A DNA stretch of 64,000 bases, taken from Oryzias latipes. Taxonomy: Eukaryota; Chordata; Actinopteri; Beloniformes; Adrianichthyidae. The notes under the pieces are model-generated. The model searched no databases. It saw only the letters and a list, made by a program, of their open reading frames with translations, and was not told where the DNA came from. The stretch covers positions 4,185,041 to 4,249,040 of the forward strand of contig NC_019877.2 of assembly GCF_002234675.1 (NCBI RefSeq), read 5' to 3'. Shown in pieces: positions 36,800-50,400 of the stretch (its first letter is position 1; every line of letters starts with the position of its first letter). A program made the translations under genes and the position numbers.

Positions 36800-37003
36800 G
36801 ATGTCTTCTTTCACTTTTGGCTTCTCCCATCAGGGGTCACCACAGCAAAACAACCCTCCCTCGAGGATGAGTCACATGGTTAACTTGGCAATTGTTTTTT
36901 GCTGGATGCCCTTCCTGACGCAACCCTCTCAATCCAACCGGATATGAACCCTGGTTTCACGGACGGAAGGTGCCGCAAACCAGCACGAGCTAAACCGGCC
37001 CCC
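36800..37003. mobile_element. Short inserted repeat (SINE-like) inside copy D
   Basis: Flanked by near-identical 11-mers GTCTGAGAATC (36789-36799) and GTCTGAGAGTC (37004-37014), a probable target duplication. The body carries GGCTTCTCCCATCAGGGGTC and GGATGCCCTTCCTGACGC, phrases I know from a widespread teleost repeat. No RNA polymerase III box was confirmed, so the class is uncertain. Confidence 0.55.
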
Positions 37004-37149
37004 GTCTGAGAGTCAATAAGAAATACTCAGAAATCCTATTTTAGGTCTAATTTACTTTCTACATGTCCTGCATCATCAGAACAGTGCAACAAGAACATGT
37101 AAAAAAAAAACACCAAAAACGCAATTTTTATTAGAGTGGGTCTTTGAAA

Positions 37150-38050
37150 CACTGTGTCTGAGACCCCAAACATGACAAGAATCTGACTCAGTCCCACAGA
37201 ATTTTTACTAGACCACAATAATAGCACTTATAGTTTGGTGTGTTTCTTTGACAGCTAAAGTCCTTCTCATGACATTTGACATGGCTCTTCAATTTAAAGA
37301 TCACACTGCTGTGTGTAATGCCAACACCACAACCTCAACAGGATGTTTACAGTGCACATAGTGGGCTGGCGTGCACCCACCTTTGGGAAGATAGGCATTC
37401 ACGCATTACACACAGTGAAAATGCAAACAGACGGCTTAAGAATGAACTGTGGAGTGTTTCGTTTCAAAACACCGGTGATTACCCATCAATAAATTAAGTC
37501 CTTTGGGGGCTTTTTCAATAAATGTGAGAATTTTTTTTTCATATAAGCTGTAGGCAGCACAGACGGTGACAATGAGTTAAGCCCGAAAGCAGAAAGGATC
37601 TTGAAACATGATAGTTTCCACCTTTGGAGGCACAAATTCTTCAAGAAAAAGTGAAAACCTGGTAACCTGAGTAAACTACAACCCCCAACAGACCACATTT
37701 CACCTCCGGTGAAGAGGTGATTACTTCTGGGTGAGAGAGTGCATCCAAAAGTGGGCATGAGCAAGGATTCCACATGGATGGAGGGAAAACTAACAGGGTT
37801 GGACAGCGGAGGTCCAAGAGAAGAAAAAATTACTTTAAAGAGACTGGTTAAGGGGATTAAAGGTTTAATGAACAGCCTATTGGAAGCCACAAGTTTGAGG
37901 TAGCCTTGTCACAAGGGTGCTCATGTGAGAGGCTGCCTCCCACACCGATTACGCACCAAAAACTGAAGTTTGGATAGAATTGCCTACTGTCAGGTGGGTT
38001 TTTTTTTAACGCAAAAACGTATATGGGAAGGGGATTTTTCACACGTGTGA
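37150..38050. other. Upstream flank of itga3b
   Basis: No gene or recognised repeat. Composition becomes GC-rich from about 38050 into the itga3b leader. Confidence 0.4.
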
Positions 38051-38316
38051 AGTGGTTTGGGAAGGTAGAAGTTGCACTTGTTCGAGCAGGGTGTGGAAGG
38101 CAGGAGGAGGACAGCAGGGGGAGACAGGGAGGCCAGCCCCGGCGCCTCGGCAGTGTCACGCAGGTTCGCGCGGAGAAAAAGCGGCTCTGCATGTGGAGAT
38201 CCGTGTGAGGCAGCAGCCTACCTGTTGGAGGGAGACGCAGACGGACGCGCTCACACAGACAGAGGAGCAGGCAGCTGCGCGTGGACCTGCTCACTGCGCG
38301 GAGAGCAGATTCGAAC
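38050..38316 (+). promoter_or_regulatory. GC-rich itga3b promoter / 5' UTR region
   Basis: CpG-containing, GC-rich block directly before the itga3b ATG in otherwise AT-rich DNA (GGCGCCTCGGCAGTG, TTCGCGCGGAG), consistent with a CpG-island-type promoter. No TATA box stands out. The transcription start is not determinable. Confidence 0.4.
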
Positions 38317-38489
38317 ATGTCTGCCAAACTGTGGCTGTGCGCTTTCCTGGCCGTTTACAGGACGCAAACCTGCCGCGGATTTAACCTCGATCAACGCTTC
38401 CCTGTGATCAAAGAGGGGGAAACCAAAGGCAGCTTGTTTGGATTCTCGGTGGCCTTGCACGAGCAGACGGTGGGCTCCAGACAGCACCT
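38317..38489 (+). CDS. itga3b: itga3b exon 1
   Basis: Residues 1-57. The hydrophobic signal peptide LWLCAFLAV is followed by probable cleavage before F22 (FNLDQRF, matching the mature end of human alpha-3). Contains the first propeller motif [12 protein letters not shown]. Donor CCT|GTAAGT. Confidence 0.92.
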
Positions 38490-41400
38490 GTAAGTACTTT
38501 GTTGCGCATGTTAGAGAAATGCCCCATTTCCTTCTCTATTCACAGGTGGATGGTGTTCCGCGCACGCTCACAATAAAACGAGCACTTGTGAGTCCGTGGG
38601 TGCGCAAAAAGTCGCCGTGTTCCACACCTGTCACGTTTCCCTGCTGGGTCTTTCAGGATCTCACCTTGGAAAGCAACAACTTGCAGAACAGAGCAGGAAA
38701 ATGTCATCTAGATAAAGACATGTTCAGATTTGAACCATTGGAGAGCATTTGAATCAGCCATAGGCGAATAAAAGGAGCAAATCAATAAACTGAATTTCCA
38801 GGTGAGCTTAGTTTATCAGATAAGAGTACAAAAACTGTAGAACACCTACAGATAAGTAGGTTTATAGAGTATTACTAGGCGCAACAGGGAGCACAAAAGC
38901 AAAAACACTGACCAGTTTCCACTTCTAATGATTTTTTTGGGGTTAAGGAAAAAAAACATCGGAAAAATAACCAAAGGAGTTTGAATATTTCATGAGTTTC
39001 ATTTGAAAAAGCTGGAAAACATAAAACAGTTTTTGGGACAACAGTGTAATACTCCAAAAATGTACTAGAAAATTATTAAACTGAATGTCCTTCATGTGCC
39101 TCCTGGAGAAAAACAATGGAAACATTTAAGGTTTATTTTCAGGCTGTTTGGTTCAAAGGTGCATAGATGATTTTTAAAGCAAATTGTAGGTTTTCTTTCC
39201 TTCTGGCCTAAAACATTTGTAAACGCCAAATATTATTTTCTTTGTCTGAAGGATTAATGCAAAAACTTAGTTTCATTGATGCTGGAGGATGTGAATGTTG
39301 CCAAATGTGCCCAGACTTCCTTTACAGCATGTCTAATGAAAGCTCCTCAAACTGTATCTCTGTTTGGTATAGGATTTCACACTGCCAATTACAGTGGCCT
39401 CTCTATCCTTCTGCATCCATGATCACACAGCACGCTCAGAACTCGCTCTTATCTCTGCTTTGAAGAGCAATGCAGGAAGAAATTGTAAACCACGGCTCAC
39501 TTCCTCTGTCCTGTCAGTTGGTCTCAACGCACTGTCCGCTGCAAAGTGCCACAAGTATGTTGCAAAGGATAACTGTGATTCATTTATGAAATATCAGAAA
39601 CTCAAGCGCAGCATTTTTCTTCTTCTCCACATGGACCCCTGCTGTCACTCCCCTGCTGCATGAACTGGTCATGACTGGTCAACTTCAAATGTTGTGTTAA
39701 CAAACAACTTTTCCTGCGGTACATCTTAACAGATTTTCCAAGCCATGAAGAGGATTAAATTTGTGCTCAAGGCAGATAAGCAGAACAGTTTAAACTTAGT
39801 TCCTATTATAACTCAGAGGTAGATTACAGATTTATTTAAAGAGGTCAGGCATGAGCTAGAGACTATACTGATGGTAATTCTAAATTTCAGTATTATCAGT
39901 AGACTATCTAAATCTGCTTTTCATAAAAACTAAATGAATCTGCTCTCTAGCTATGATTGTTTTTCATCTATAACATTTGAATTTTCGGTCCAAAATGCAT
40001 TAGATTGCTTTTATGGCAGTATTCCTGAACATATTAAATGAAACCTAATTTGTCTTCTACAAGAAATTAAACATTTACTCTGGACCATTTGAGCAGGTTG
40101 CAGGAAAATGTGAAATGCTGTCTGGTAAAAGTACAATTGTCCACTTGGGCTTAAACTCTGTTTCATTTCATTTCTGGAGCAAACTGAAAGAATTCTGTTC
40201 AAAGATGAAAAAACAATCTGGCATTCAAGCAGAAAAGGTGGAGGGTTTCAGCAGGACTTGACTCAGTGCTAACTCATGCATATCCCTCTCGCACATTTAG
40301 TGTTTCAAATAATTCTCAAGATGAGCATCTGGGAAAAGATTTATGTCCTGGATTTTCCATTTAACATATAGTCCTCTCAGAATTGTCTTAACTGATAGGC
40401 CCCGGTTGCGTGTTTTCTAAAGACACCCCCATCCTCTTTTGATTTCTTGTAAAAGCGTTGATTTTCTTTTGATATGATTCATCAGTTTTTAGCCAAAGTC
40501 TAAAGAATTGTTGTTTTGCAGCACATAGGTTCTATGTGGTCGGGACTGCTGGCGCGGAGCAAGTCATGTTTACATGCTCTCCCGCTAGCTTACTGCCCCT
40601 CACAACCCCAACCTAACAAGTAACAAAAGTGGCGAGCAATATCAGAGCTATCCAGCCAAACGTTTTTTAAACGGATGCCAGCTCAGGCGAGGAAAACAAA
40701 GACAAATGTGGATCTGTTTGTCAACAAGTGGATGCATCTGAATGGAGCTGAGCAGGAAGCTTGTGGCCTGCCGATTGTAGGTTCTACGTTACAGCGACAA
40801 AGTTTTTCAAACTGCATTTTTTCGTCTTCTCTTGATTCAATAAAAAAAAAAAACGTAGTTATCCGTTTTTAAGCTTGTAATTTCTTCATATATGTCTTCC
40901 ATTATCAGCAAAATGCCACAACCACACGTTAAAACCACCAAAAACACTATTTTTGTCAGAGTGGGTCTTTAATCTGAGCAATCTGTGACCATTTCAGCGA
41001 AGTGGTCTTGTTCCCCCTTTATCCTGTGTAGGGTGGCGGGGATTGCTGGGGCCTATCCTTGCTTCTTCAGGGTGAAAGTAGAGCATCGTGGACAGTCCAT
41101 TGCAGAGCTTCTTGCTGTCCAGTTTGTCTTCTTTTCATTGTCTTTTGGCTCCAAATCTGTCCTGTGAACCTCAAAGATGATAGAATTGTCTTTCACTTAA
41201 ACAGACTGCACTGCAGAAATTTCAGCAATGTGAAACCTTGACAGAACCAGTCGTAACATGTAACATAGGTGTCTATTTTTTGGTCAACAAATAAGACAGA
41301 CAAACCCCATGACTGTGGCTATGTGGCCATTTCAGTGTTTTTCTTTCACCCTTTTAAGCCAGTTTTCCCAATTTGGGCTTAAAGATAAAGAAAAATTACG

Positions 41401-44400
41401 TTGCTGAATTTTAAAGTGTCATTCCCAGGTAGTTTGCATGTCCATTAGAGAGTCAACATGTTGAGATACGATTGCATGTAAGGAATCTCTACCTGAGGCC
41501 AATTTGTTCTCCCCATCTGCCTTCAAATTACCCTTTAGATGTCTCAGAGGTTCTTCTTCTCCTTAGAGAGCTTTTTTGTTCTCTGCTTTGGCAGGGAGGA
41601 GGCTCTGGGCAGTCAGCTGGTCATCACCTATTGGCTCTTCCAGTCCCCTGACCCCATGGCATGCTTGGAATGTATTACTCTTCTGTGCGTAGTCACAAGC
41701 TGCCAGGTTTCAGGTTGAGACAAGACAGAAGTCAGAATGATGGTCACAGGAGCACTAAGAAAGAGACAAACCTCTAAAGGATCAAAACTTTAAGCTGATT
41801 GTTCAAACGTTTGCTCGCTTTAGGCTAAAAAACATCTGTGAGCTGAGAAGGTAGTTTAATTTCTTTGACAGATGAATATTTAATCTGAGCTGAAATGCAT
41901 TTGCTTCTTTAGCTCATCTCTGTCTGACTGCAGAGACCTGAGGCAATGAAAGTCTGATGTTTCATTTGCTGAGTGCCCCTCCACTATTTGCAGTGGTATA
42001 CAAATTTACCAGCCCCATTGCTTTGTACTCCAAAAATAAAAACATCAGTTACAACATGAAAATATTTTCTGTTTTAATTCAATTGTGGGAAAGTCCGAAA
42101 TGTGCCTTTGTACTGCATTAATGTATCACCGCTCAACATTGTACTGTTTTTGGACATAGACTTAAAGGAAAATTAAAATTATGGAAGTAAAAATTTATCA
42201 AATTAGAGCAGTTCTGCATTAAATTGGCTTCACAATTTCTTGGAGAACCTAAACGGGCTTTGGAAATCAAGGTGTCCTTGAGCATGGGCTGCACTCTGTT
42301 CGCCCTTTTTTCAAGAGCGGGACAATAGATCAGTTGGCATATGGTTTTTTTCTAAAGGCGGTCAGAATTATTACTTGAAAAACCTATGTTGCCAGCATTA
42401 TTGCACTATAAAGTTTGGTCAATAAATTTAAAAAACTTATCTTAAACGGTTATAAAACAGCTATGAAAATTCCTGTCTCAAACAAAGAATAGTGTTCAGT
42501 TGAATTTGATGTGGAACTGGAAAGACTGATTTGGAGTTGCTTTACAAACTGTGATGCACATTAGTGTGACATCACATATTCAATTTGGTGCATTAATGGA
42601 TCCGCAGCCAGGCGATCTCAGACACTATTTTGGATGTGAGGCATTGAATCTATGGCAAAATAAACTGCAGGCATTTAGAGGCGGGCGTGGTGTCCAGTGC
42701 TCTTCTGATCCAAATACTAATTGAAAGTGGGCTCAGGAGAGTCTGTCAATCAAATGTTTTGAATGTTTGACCTCATATTTCTATTGAGGCATCTGAACGG
42801 TCAAGTTCATACCTTAAAAATGGATTAGCAAGAAAAAGTCAAAGAAAAAGGTAGCAGAGCAAGAATGGTTATACTATGAAAATTAACTAAAAGGTGTTTG
42901 TTTCTCTCTAGAACTCTTAATAGAATTCTAGCGGGCACTTCCTGTTTGGAAACCAAAGGAGGAAGGGATTATTCAGTCCATGGCTATTATATGCTAAGCT
43001 CTTTAACTTGCACTTTTCAAGACTTTAGATGAACTTGCCAAAGAAGTTGACCATCCAAGAAAATCTTCCTCATTTGGACCATCCAACTCAGAGTGAAATA
43101 TAGTTTACAAAATATCACAAAAAAAGCTTAAATGCTGGTCATTAATCTGCATGTTGCAGAAAAAGGAGACAAATAAAATCAAAAGCATCTGTTCAATTTC
43201 TTACTTAAATAATTGTAATTCCTGTCATAAAAATGTGACTTTATGCATTTTCAACAGCTTTATATCCAATAGTAAAAGGTCTCTGGGATTCTGGGAGTTC
43301 TGGGTGAAGCTTAAACGTTTGTCACAATCTAAATTGTGTTTCTACTAAAGCACCAAAGTGCCACTTTGAATCCCTTCTGTGGCAATAAAACTTTGTTTTC
43401 CATTACTGCATATATATATTTTAGCACCAAGCCAGAAGAGCTTATTGATTTTTCTCTTTGTAAAGAAGGCACTAAGGTGTGTTCTCCCCGAATGTTTATA
43501 CATTGAAACAAAGATGCATGTTGTCCAAAGAGGTTTATGGGTAATTAGAGAATGAACATGAATAAATACAACATCTGGATAACTTTTTCTTCATCTTTAA
43601 ATGTAAACATAAAAAATAAATACAAAAAATGAGCAAAACTACAAAACGTCAAGTTAATATATGTGTCGATCGGTACTTTTTCATTTTGTCAATTTATTTT
43701 TTAGATTGAAGGTCCTTTTCTAACAAAAAAGACAGTTTCAGTTCTAACAAAACAGTGAGAAATCGTTTTTTCTCTTCTGGATCTACAAATGCCCCCCAGC
43801 AGCATGGAAAGGGAGCTGGAGAGCCTAGCCTGTGGGCTAATGGGGGCTACCTGCAGCTGGAAAAACGATGTGCTTCAATACCTTTCCCTCTCACTGCGAT
43901 TTTGAACTTTGAAGAGGAAAGCGATCCTGGGGTGTTGGTTTACATCGCTGTGTCTGGGGGAGGAAGATGTGGTGTGTCCCAACATGTGTGTTAAACTGCA
44001 TGTTTCTTATTTGCAAATGACTGAAATGGATCAATGAATGGTACGTCTCTTTAAACCTCAGCAGGTTAAGGCAGATGTCTCCTGCACAGACCTGCATTGA
44101 CTTTAAATGAATAACATCTGAGAGAAAACAGTTGGGCTGTCCGCTCAGATATAGGTGTTCGGCTGCGTACCTGCCCCTCCATCAACAGCTCCCCCAGCCC
44201 TCCTCTTTTTTTATTTTTATTTTTTCAACCTAACCTAGGGTTAAAACTTGGCACTGACACTTGTAGAAAAGGTCACTGAAACGCTCACATCCAGTCTGAG
44301 CATGTGCAAACGTGCCTTCCGCCTTATCATTTGCACTCACTTCTCTTTTGCAGTCTCAGATTTTTGTGTACCTTTTGTGTACATCAAGCATTAACCTCTG

Positions 44401-47400
44401 ACTCCCTCATTCTAGACACGTTCATCAAAGTGTCTAGCAAAGTTTATTGACGGTTTAAAAAAAAAAGAAGAAGAAGAAGAGCTAATTTATTATCCAAACT
44501 CCCATTTCTAAATGAGTTTGCTCTCTGGTTACTATTTCACCAAAGGCAGATGGTGGTCTTTAAACAGGATGTTTGTCCAGCTGAAATTCTGTGCTTCATT
44601 GCTGTGTGATGCCTGTTTGTAGACTGACTGACATGTTATTTATTGCTGTGCAGTTATCACGCTACCATGGCATTCCCCCTTTTTTATATCTTTTTTTTTT
44701 ACTGCTCTTAAAAAATGTTCCCTTCTTTGTAGGCTCACTTTGTTGTCCTACTTTCAATTTTCTTTTGAGTCATGTAAGGTTAAAATCAGCCTCAGCCACA
44801 GTATCTGCCCGTCCACATGGAGAAATGTGTCAGTTTGCTTCAAAAACAAACAAGAGAACGCATGGGGGGGAAAAAGAAGGATAATATTTGAAAAGAATCC
44901 AGCAGTTTTCTTAGTGTTTTGTCTGCCTTTTTTTGACCTTGTAAAAAGTGTGTCAGTTTCCATGCAGCACATGGTGGCAAAGGTCTTTGCTTCATTTGCA
45001 TCATGATTTGAGAGGCGGCTTTTAAATGGTATGCAAACTCTGCCTATTTGGTCCACTGTTGGTGTGAGTCGATGTGCTCCTGCGTGGAAAATGACTGCAG
45101 TGTAGCTCACCATTTAACCCTACAGATGCAGCTGGATGTGATGTTGAACATTTTTGTGTTAAGCCAAAGAAACTTAAAATCCCTACTTCTCTGCTTTTGT
45201 CTTAGCGTGGCTTAATTAAAAATAAATAAATAATGAAAACAGGTTAAAAATTAAGGAGCCTTGTCCAGGTTGATTCAATTTTGAGCCTATTGCCATTTAA
45301 CAATAGGTGCAATGCAAGTTCTTGTACATGACAACAAAGCACATGAACACATGTTTGTGCAGGTGCAGTAAAAGATGCAAAAAAAAAAAAAATCAAGTTT
45401 AAGCTTTTTTAATGGTGAGATCAACTGAGTTCTTGCATCAATTGAATTCACTTCACAGACAGAAATAAATACTTATTTTTTTTACACTTTACACTTTTTT
45501 CACACTTGTCTAATTATATAGTTGCTTTAGCGGTAACTTAAGATATCTTATATATTGATCACCAACCGTCTGTTCTGATTAGGAGCTTGTCCCAGCTACA
45601 CTAAGAGAAAGACTGGATACATCCTAGACAATCCATCACAAGAACTCTCGGTTTTATCAGTCATTCCTAATTCCTAACTCTACTTGGTTTCTCTAAGAGG
45701 GATAGTGTAATTCTGAGATTTAAAGTGTCAGGTTTGTTTGATCACTCACTCAGGGCAAACACGCATTAGGACTTTTAGTACCTTGGCGTTCTTTAAGTGA
45801 AGGAACTGATCACATTGGGTTTGTTACATTAGACGCGGTTGGTGTTATGAGGAAACTCTAATGTGTGAAGAGGTTGTCAGACATTTTTCACACTTATTCA
45901 GATTTCCTCTGTCATGTCAACCACTTCATCTCTTTAGCTGAAGTCAGTAGGTGCTGCAAAAAGAGGAAACTAATAAATAAGTGAAAAATTCTTCTCTAAA
46001 GCTCCGCCTTTCGCTCTTTGTGGGTACCGCCCATTTGATGACATCAAACCAGAGTCGGCCTCGGCAGCGTGTCTGCGTTTTACCCATGAAAACAAACAGC
46101 ATCCAGACTTTTGATCCAGAAGATGGATTTGCTTATTGTGCATATGAAAGGAAAGCGTTTTTGCAGATCACCGCTAGCTCCGTAGAGAAAGTGGGTGTGT
46201 GTGTTCACCTGTGGGCGGGGCTGGCAGTGCAGACTCTTCCTGGAAGGGGCTGATCCTCATTCTGGACTCAGTGGTCAGATTGCAGGTTCTAGAGGAATAC
46301 TCAAAAATGCTCAAACAGATCAAAGAGGTTGTATTTTCTAGGAAAAACACTAAAATACACTTAAAAGCTCAAAAACATTGATTTTTGCATTTTAGAATTT
46401 CAATGAATATTTTTAAGAAAAGCAAAAATAAAAGAAAAATCCCATTTCCAGTCACTAAAATATGTTTTCTTAAACAAGACAGCAAGAGAGAAAAGATGAT
46501 TTTTTTTTTTTTTTTTTTTTAAGATGTAGTTTTTGGATACGGGTCAAATCAGGATCAGGTTAAAAGGCCAGACTATATATTTGAAAAAAAGTTGAACGTT
46601 TGTTTTTAACCTTAATCTAGCCCAAAATATTTTACTTCTATAGTTGTTTTAGGCACGCATTTAGTGGCCACTTTAATAAGCATGCACCTTTACAAGAGTA
46701 CAAATTCAAAAGTTTTCTGTAAACTTTAAACAAATAAACAATTATTTGGGAGAAAGTGTTGTCAGAACAGGCTCACTTTACCGCACAATTTTGAAACTGT
46801 TATTTCACTTAGGTTAGGTTTAGGTTTGTTTTGTCCTGTGGGATTACAGATTGGGGTGGAGCAATTGGAAAAAGAATGGTAGACAAAAGTAACCTGATTA
46901 ATTGCCTTTTTTTTTTTTTATAGCCGTCAGCAAAAAATACAGCCTGAGAGTCTGTTAACATGAACTTTTAGGCTTTACTCTTTTATTCTTGCCCTGTGGG
47001 CAGCAGCCGCTCCCTGTGACGAAAAGATTGCACCGAGGCTTATCTTGACTTGTGTAACTCGGCCAGCAGCATCGATGCTTTCACATAAAGATGTGTGAAA
47101 CTCCAAGCCTAGAGATAAAATCTGTTACTCTGTGCTTTGAAACATTTTTACATCCTAGAGGCTCAAGTTGGTTAGAGAGCAATGTTTTACAACCGTCTTG
47201 TTGTATCACATGAGCTTGAAAGTCATCCAAACGAGGCTGCAGTTCCCCTGTCTTACCTTAGTAATCTTAGTCACCTTTAATTATGTTGGATTTCCTGGTT
47301 TCACTGTTGTTGGTGGTACTCTGATTCACCATCAGGTGTGGGGTGAGACCACAGGAGTAATTAATTACTCACAACAAACTGAAGGCTTGTTTAAAGCAGA

Positions 47401-50400
47401 ATAACAGATAGAGTAGTTGATCGAACTGACCCGTGCCCTGATTGTCCGACCCTGAAGTCAAGAATGCATCCACTCTTGGCTTAGCTGGGTGTGTTTGAAA
47501 CGGTAAATGTTTGGTTTAGCCAGCCGTGTGGTTCACTTGTTACACAGAGGGGCGAATTTCAACATGTCCTCGGAGCAGGAATGCAGCTGCCAATTGGCCC
47601 TCCTGCTTTGGCTGGGCCTTTGACAGTCTGTTTATGAGGAGGCGATGAGCAGGGAAGCAGACAGGAGGAAGGCGAACAATGTAGCAGTAGCAACAAAATG
47701 AAAAGTGAGGTGTGCTTTCGTGACTTTGTCAGCCCAAAGCTTTCCTGATTTTTCTGATGTCTATGGTACGGCAAGGAAAGACGGACAAAAAGCATTTTTA
47801 ACCAGCTTTTTTATAACACACATCTACTTTTCCCTTATGTCGCTAAAACATGTGGCCTTAAGTTTTGAAAATATGTGGCAAAAATGTTTTGGATGGAAGT
47901 ATAAGATTCTTATTTTTATGCTTAAATAAATGAAAGGTTAATTTATTATTATTTCTCTACTCTATTGAGTGATAGAGTTTGGGTGAGTTTAAAAAACACA
48001 TGAAGACAAATTTAATATATTTAACATTTAAAGACCCACTCCGATCATCTTTTTTTGCTATTTTCAAAGCGGTCCCAGTGATCTTTTAATTATGATTTTG
48101 CCATTCTTAGCCAAAAATCCTGAAACCTGTGTCATTTTCTATGACAAAGTTGCTGCAGTAGTTCATTAGCAATACGCCTCAGAGTTGTGGACTGAACTAT
48201 TGGCGTGGAGCAACCCTGCTCCTCCTTCCCCTCTCCATTGCAGAGCAGTGCCCTATGTAGTGTAATATCTGTCACAAATAAGACCTTTTCAAATGGTTTT
48301 TTTTTCATCTGCTCCTAGTTTGCAGTGATTTCAATAAAGAAATATTAAGAAATGCAATTTCAAGCTTAATTTGCTTTATATATGTCCTCCATTATCAGAA
48401 AGGTGCCACAAGAACCTGTTAAAATCACAATTTTCATCAGAGTTGGTCTTAAAACCAACATTTTATTGAATCATTTTTTTAATTTAGGAAAAAAAGCAAA
48501 TTAATTGTATTTCCTGCACAATTTAATTCCCTTAAATGGGTTGGGTTCTTGTTATGAACTAGCATATGTGAATTTTTGTTGTGTCTAAACTCCCACTGTT
48601 TTTTAAAAAAAGGGTTTAACGTTCTGAATCAATTTCAGAGCATTGCGTGGTAGTTTTATAGAACTCCCAGAGCATAATAACTACAAGACTGCTCAAGCTG
48701 GAGAGAAAAGTAGGTCTATGAATTTGGATTAACAGTTATTTTAAAGTTTTTATAAGCTTTATTTAGAACAGAGATAATTGAAGGAATGATAGAGAAAATT
48801 TGAATTTTCCTTTGATAAATGGAACTGTAATGGGAAGCTGGAGAGCCAATCGTTAGCACAAACAGGCTAGTGTCCTAGATCAGAGGAGTGACTCAATCAT
48901 AAACAGGCAGTGACACACCTTGACTCGTAAAACATTTGTTCTGTACCCTATGTCCTGAAACAATGTGTCGACCAAGCCTTATAATCCTTCAAGCATTTAT
49001 GAATCGCAGCCTTCAATAGCAACTGCTGTTGCTTTTCCTGCTGTGAAAAGAGGAACAAATTCACCTTTTGGTGTTTGCAGTCAGATTAGGACGATAAATG
49101 TTTTTCTTTTGTTCTAAAAGCAAAAAAACGTGCAAAACACAAATCAGTGTAAAACATAACTGTTTCCACATTTGATTTATTGGTTTTGCATGGCTTGAAT
49201 TTCAAAATAATTGTAAAAAAAAAAAAAAAAATTAAGTGTTTTTTTTTTTACATGTTCAGGATAATTCACCTTTGTGCTGGTCAAATTTCTGTCAAATCTG
49301 TGGTTATCTCCTCTTTGCTGAAAGATAACCTGAACCAAGGCTTGTTTTAAAAAAGATTGTGTGACTCAGTCTTTATGTTCAGATGACAAACACACAAAAT
49401 GTTCTAAATGGTATTGAACATGTTCATGCATCGGTCTGGGTTAAAATAAAACTTATCACTGAGACATTTTTTTCTGTTTTCATTAGATAAACTTGTTAAT
49501 CATTTTTATAATCTAGACATTACAGCTGAATGCACACGTCTGAATGGCTGGTCACTCCTTTTATTCTCTTTCAGCATGGCACCCTCAATGAACTCCTTCT
49601 TTTCTTTTAGTAAGAGTAAGTGAACAGTATTGCACGCTTAGATAAAACTGTGCTGTTGAGCATACATCCCTCACAGTGGAAACCAGGTTGTCCACACCTT
49701 TCCTCAACAAAGAGACATTTTTTTTCTGTTAAACTCAGGTCTTTATGTGTCTGTCATAATTTATTGCAACTAGTGGTTGAATGCAGGTTACAATAGAGAG
49801 TTGTCATTGTTAAATTACTCAAGGGCACAAAGGTTGCAAGATGTTTTGTCTGCAATACTATCTGTTATTTGATGCTGGGACTGTCTCTGCTTTGTGTTGT
49901 CACTACAACTCTGATGCCTCTAAGTGGATTTTGTCTCTGCCCTCTCTCCAGGCTTCTTGTGGGAGCACCCAAAGAAAAAGCCAACGGACTTAAAGATGTC
50001 AATGAAACCGGAGCTGTTTATGCCTGCCCTATATCCACAACTTTTGATGACTGCTCCAGGATGGACCTAGTGACACAACGTAAGTTTGCTGCAAACCTCT
50101 TTGTTCACACCTGCATTGAACAACTCAAAGTATAGAAAGAGATGCTCTGGCAGTGCATCAGATCTGATGTTAGTAAATGTTTCAAATAGGAAACATGAGA
50201 ATTACAGGAATTGTTTATGAAATTTGTTTTTTGAAGAGCAGCACAAATGAAATGCTGACTCACATTACTTTACTTGTGTAAACCATTGACTGCAAATGAG
50301 AACAGTCAGTGTGACGTCACCCAGAGAAAATGGCTTACGTCCAGTCACTGTGTTTTGCAATTCAAATTTGCATCTTGAATAACTTGCACTACAGAAAAAA

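Larger units (their letters stand above)
35845..37145 (+). mobile_element. TIR repeat family copy D, with two nested insertions and a tandem duplication
   Basis: Bounded by AAAGTCCCACTC (35845) and GAGTGGGTCTTT (37134-37145). Subtracting a 532-bp TIR insertion, a 204-bp insertion and one 69-bp duplicate leaves about 480 bp, close to the 552-bp copy at 40419. The coding core reads IQPYRFEPDANSDKEN twice because of the duplication. Confidence 0.78.
38490..49951 (+). other. itga3b intron 1 (11.5 kb)
   Basis: Holds a TIR-family copy (40419), common-repeat fragments (41015, 42548) and another TIR-family copy (48030), plus poly-T and poly-A runs. No nested gene recognised. First introns of this size often carry enhancers, but none is identified here. 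Confidence 0.7.
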
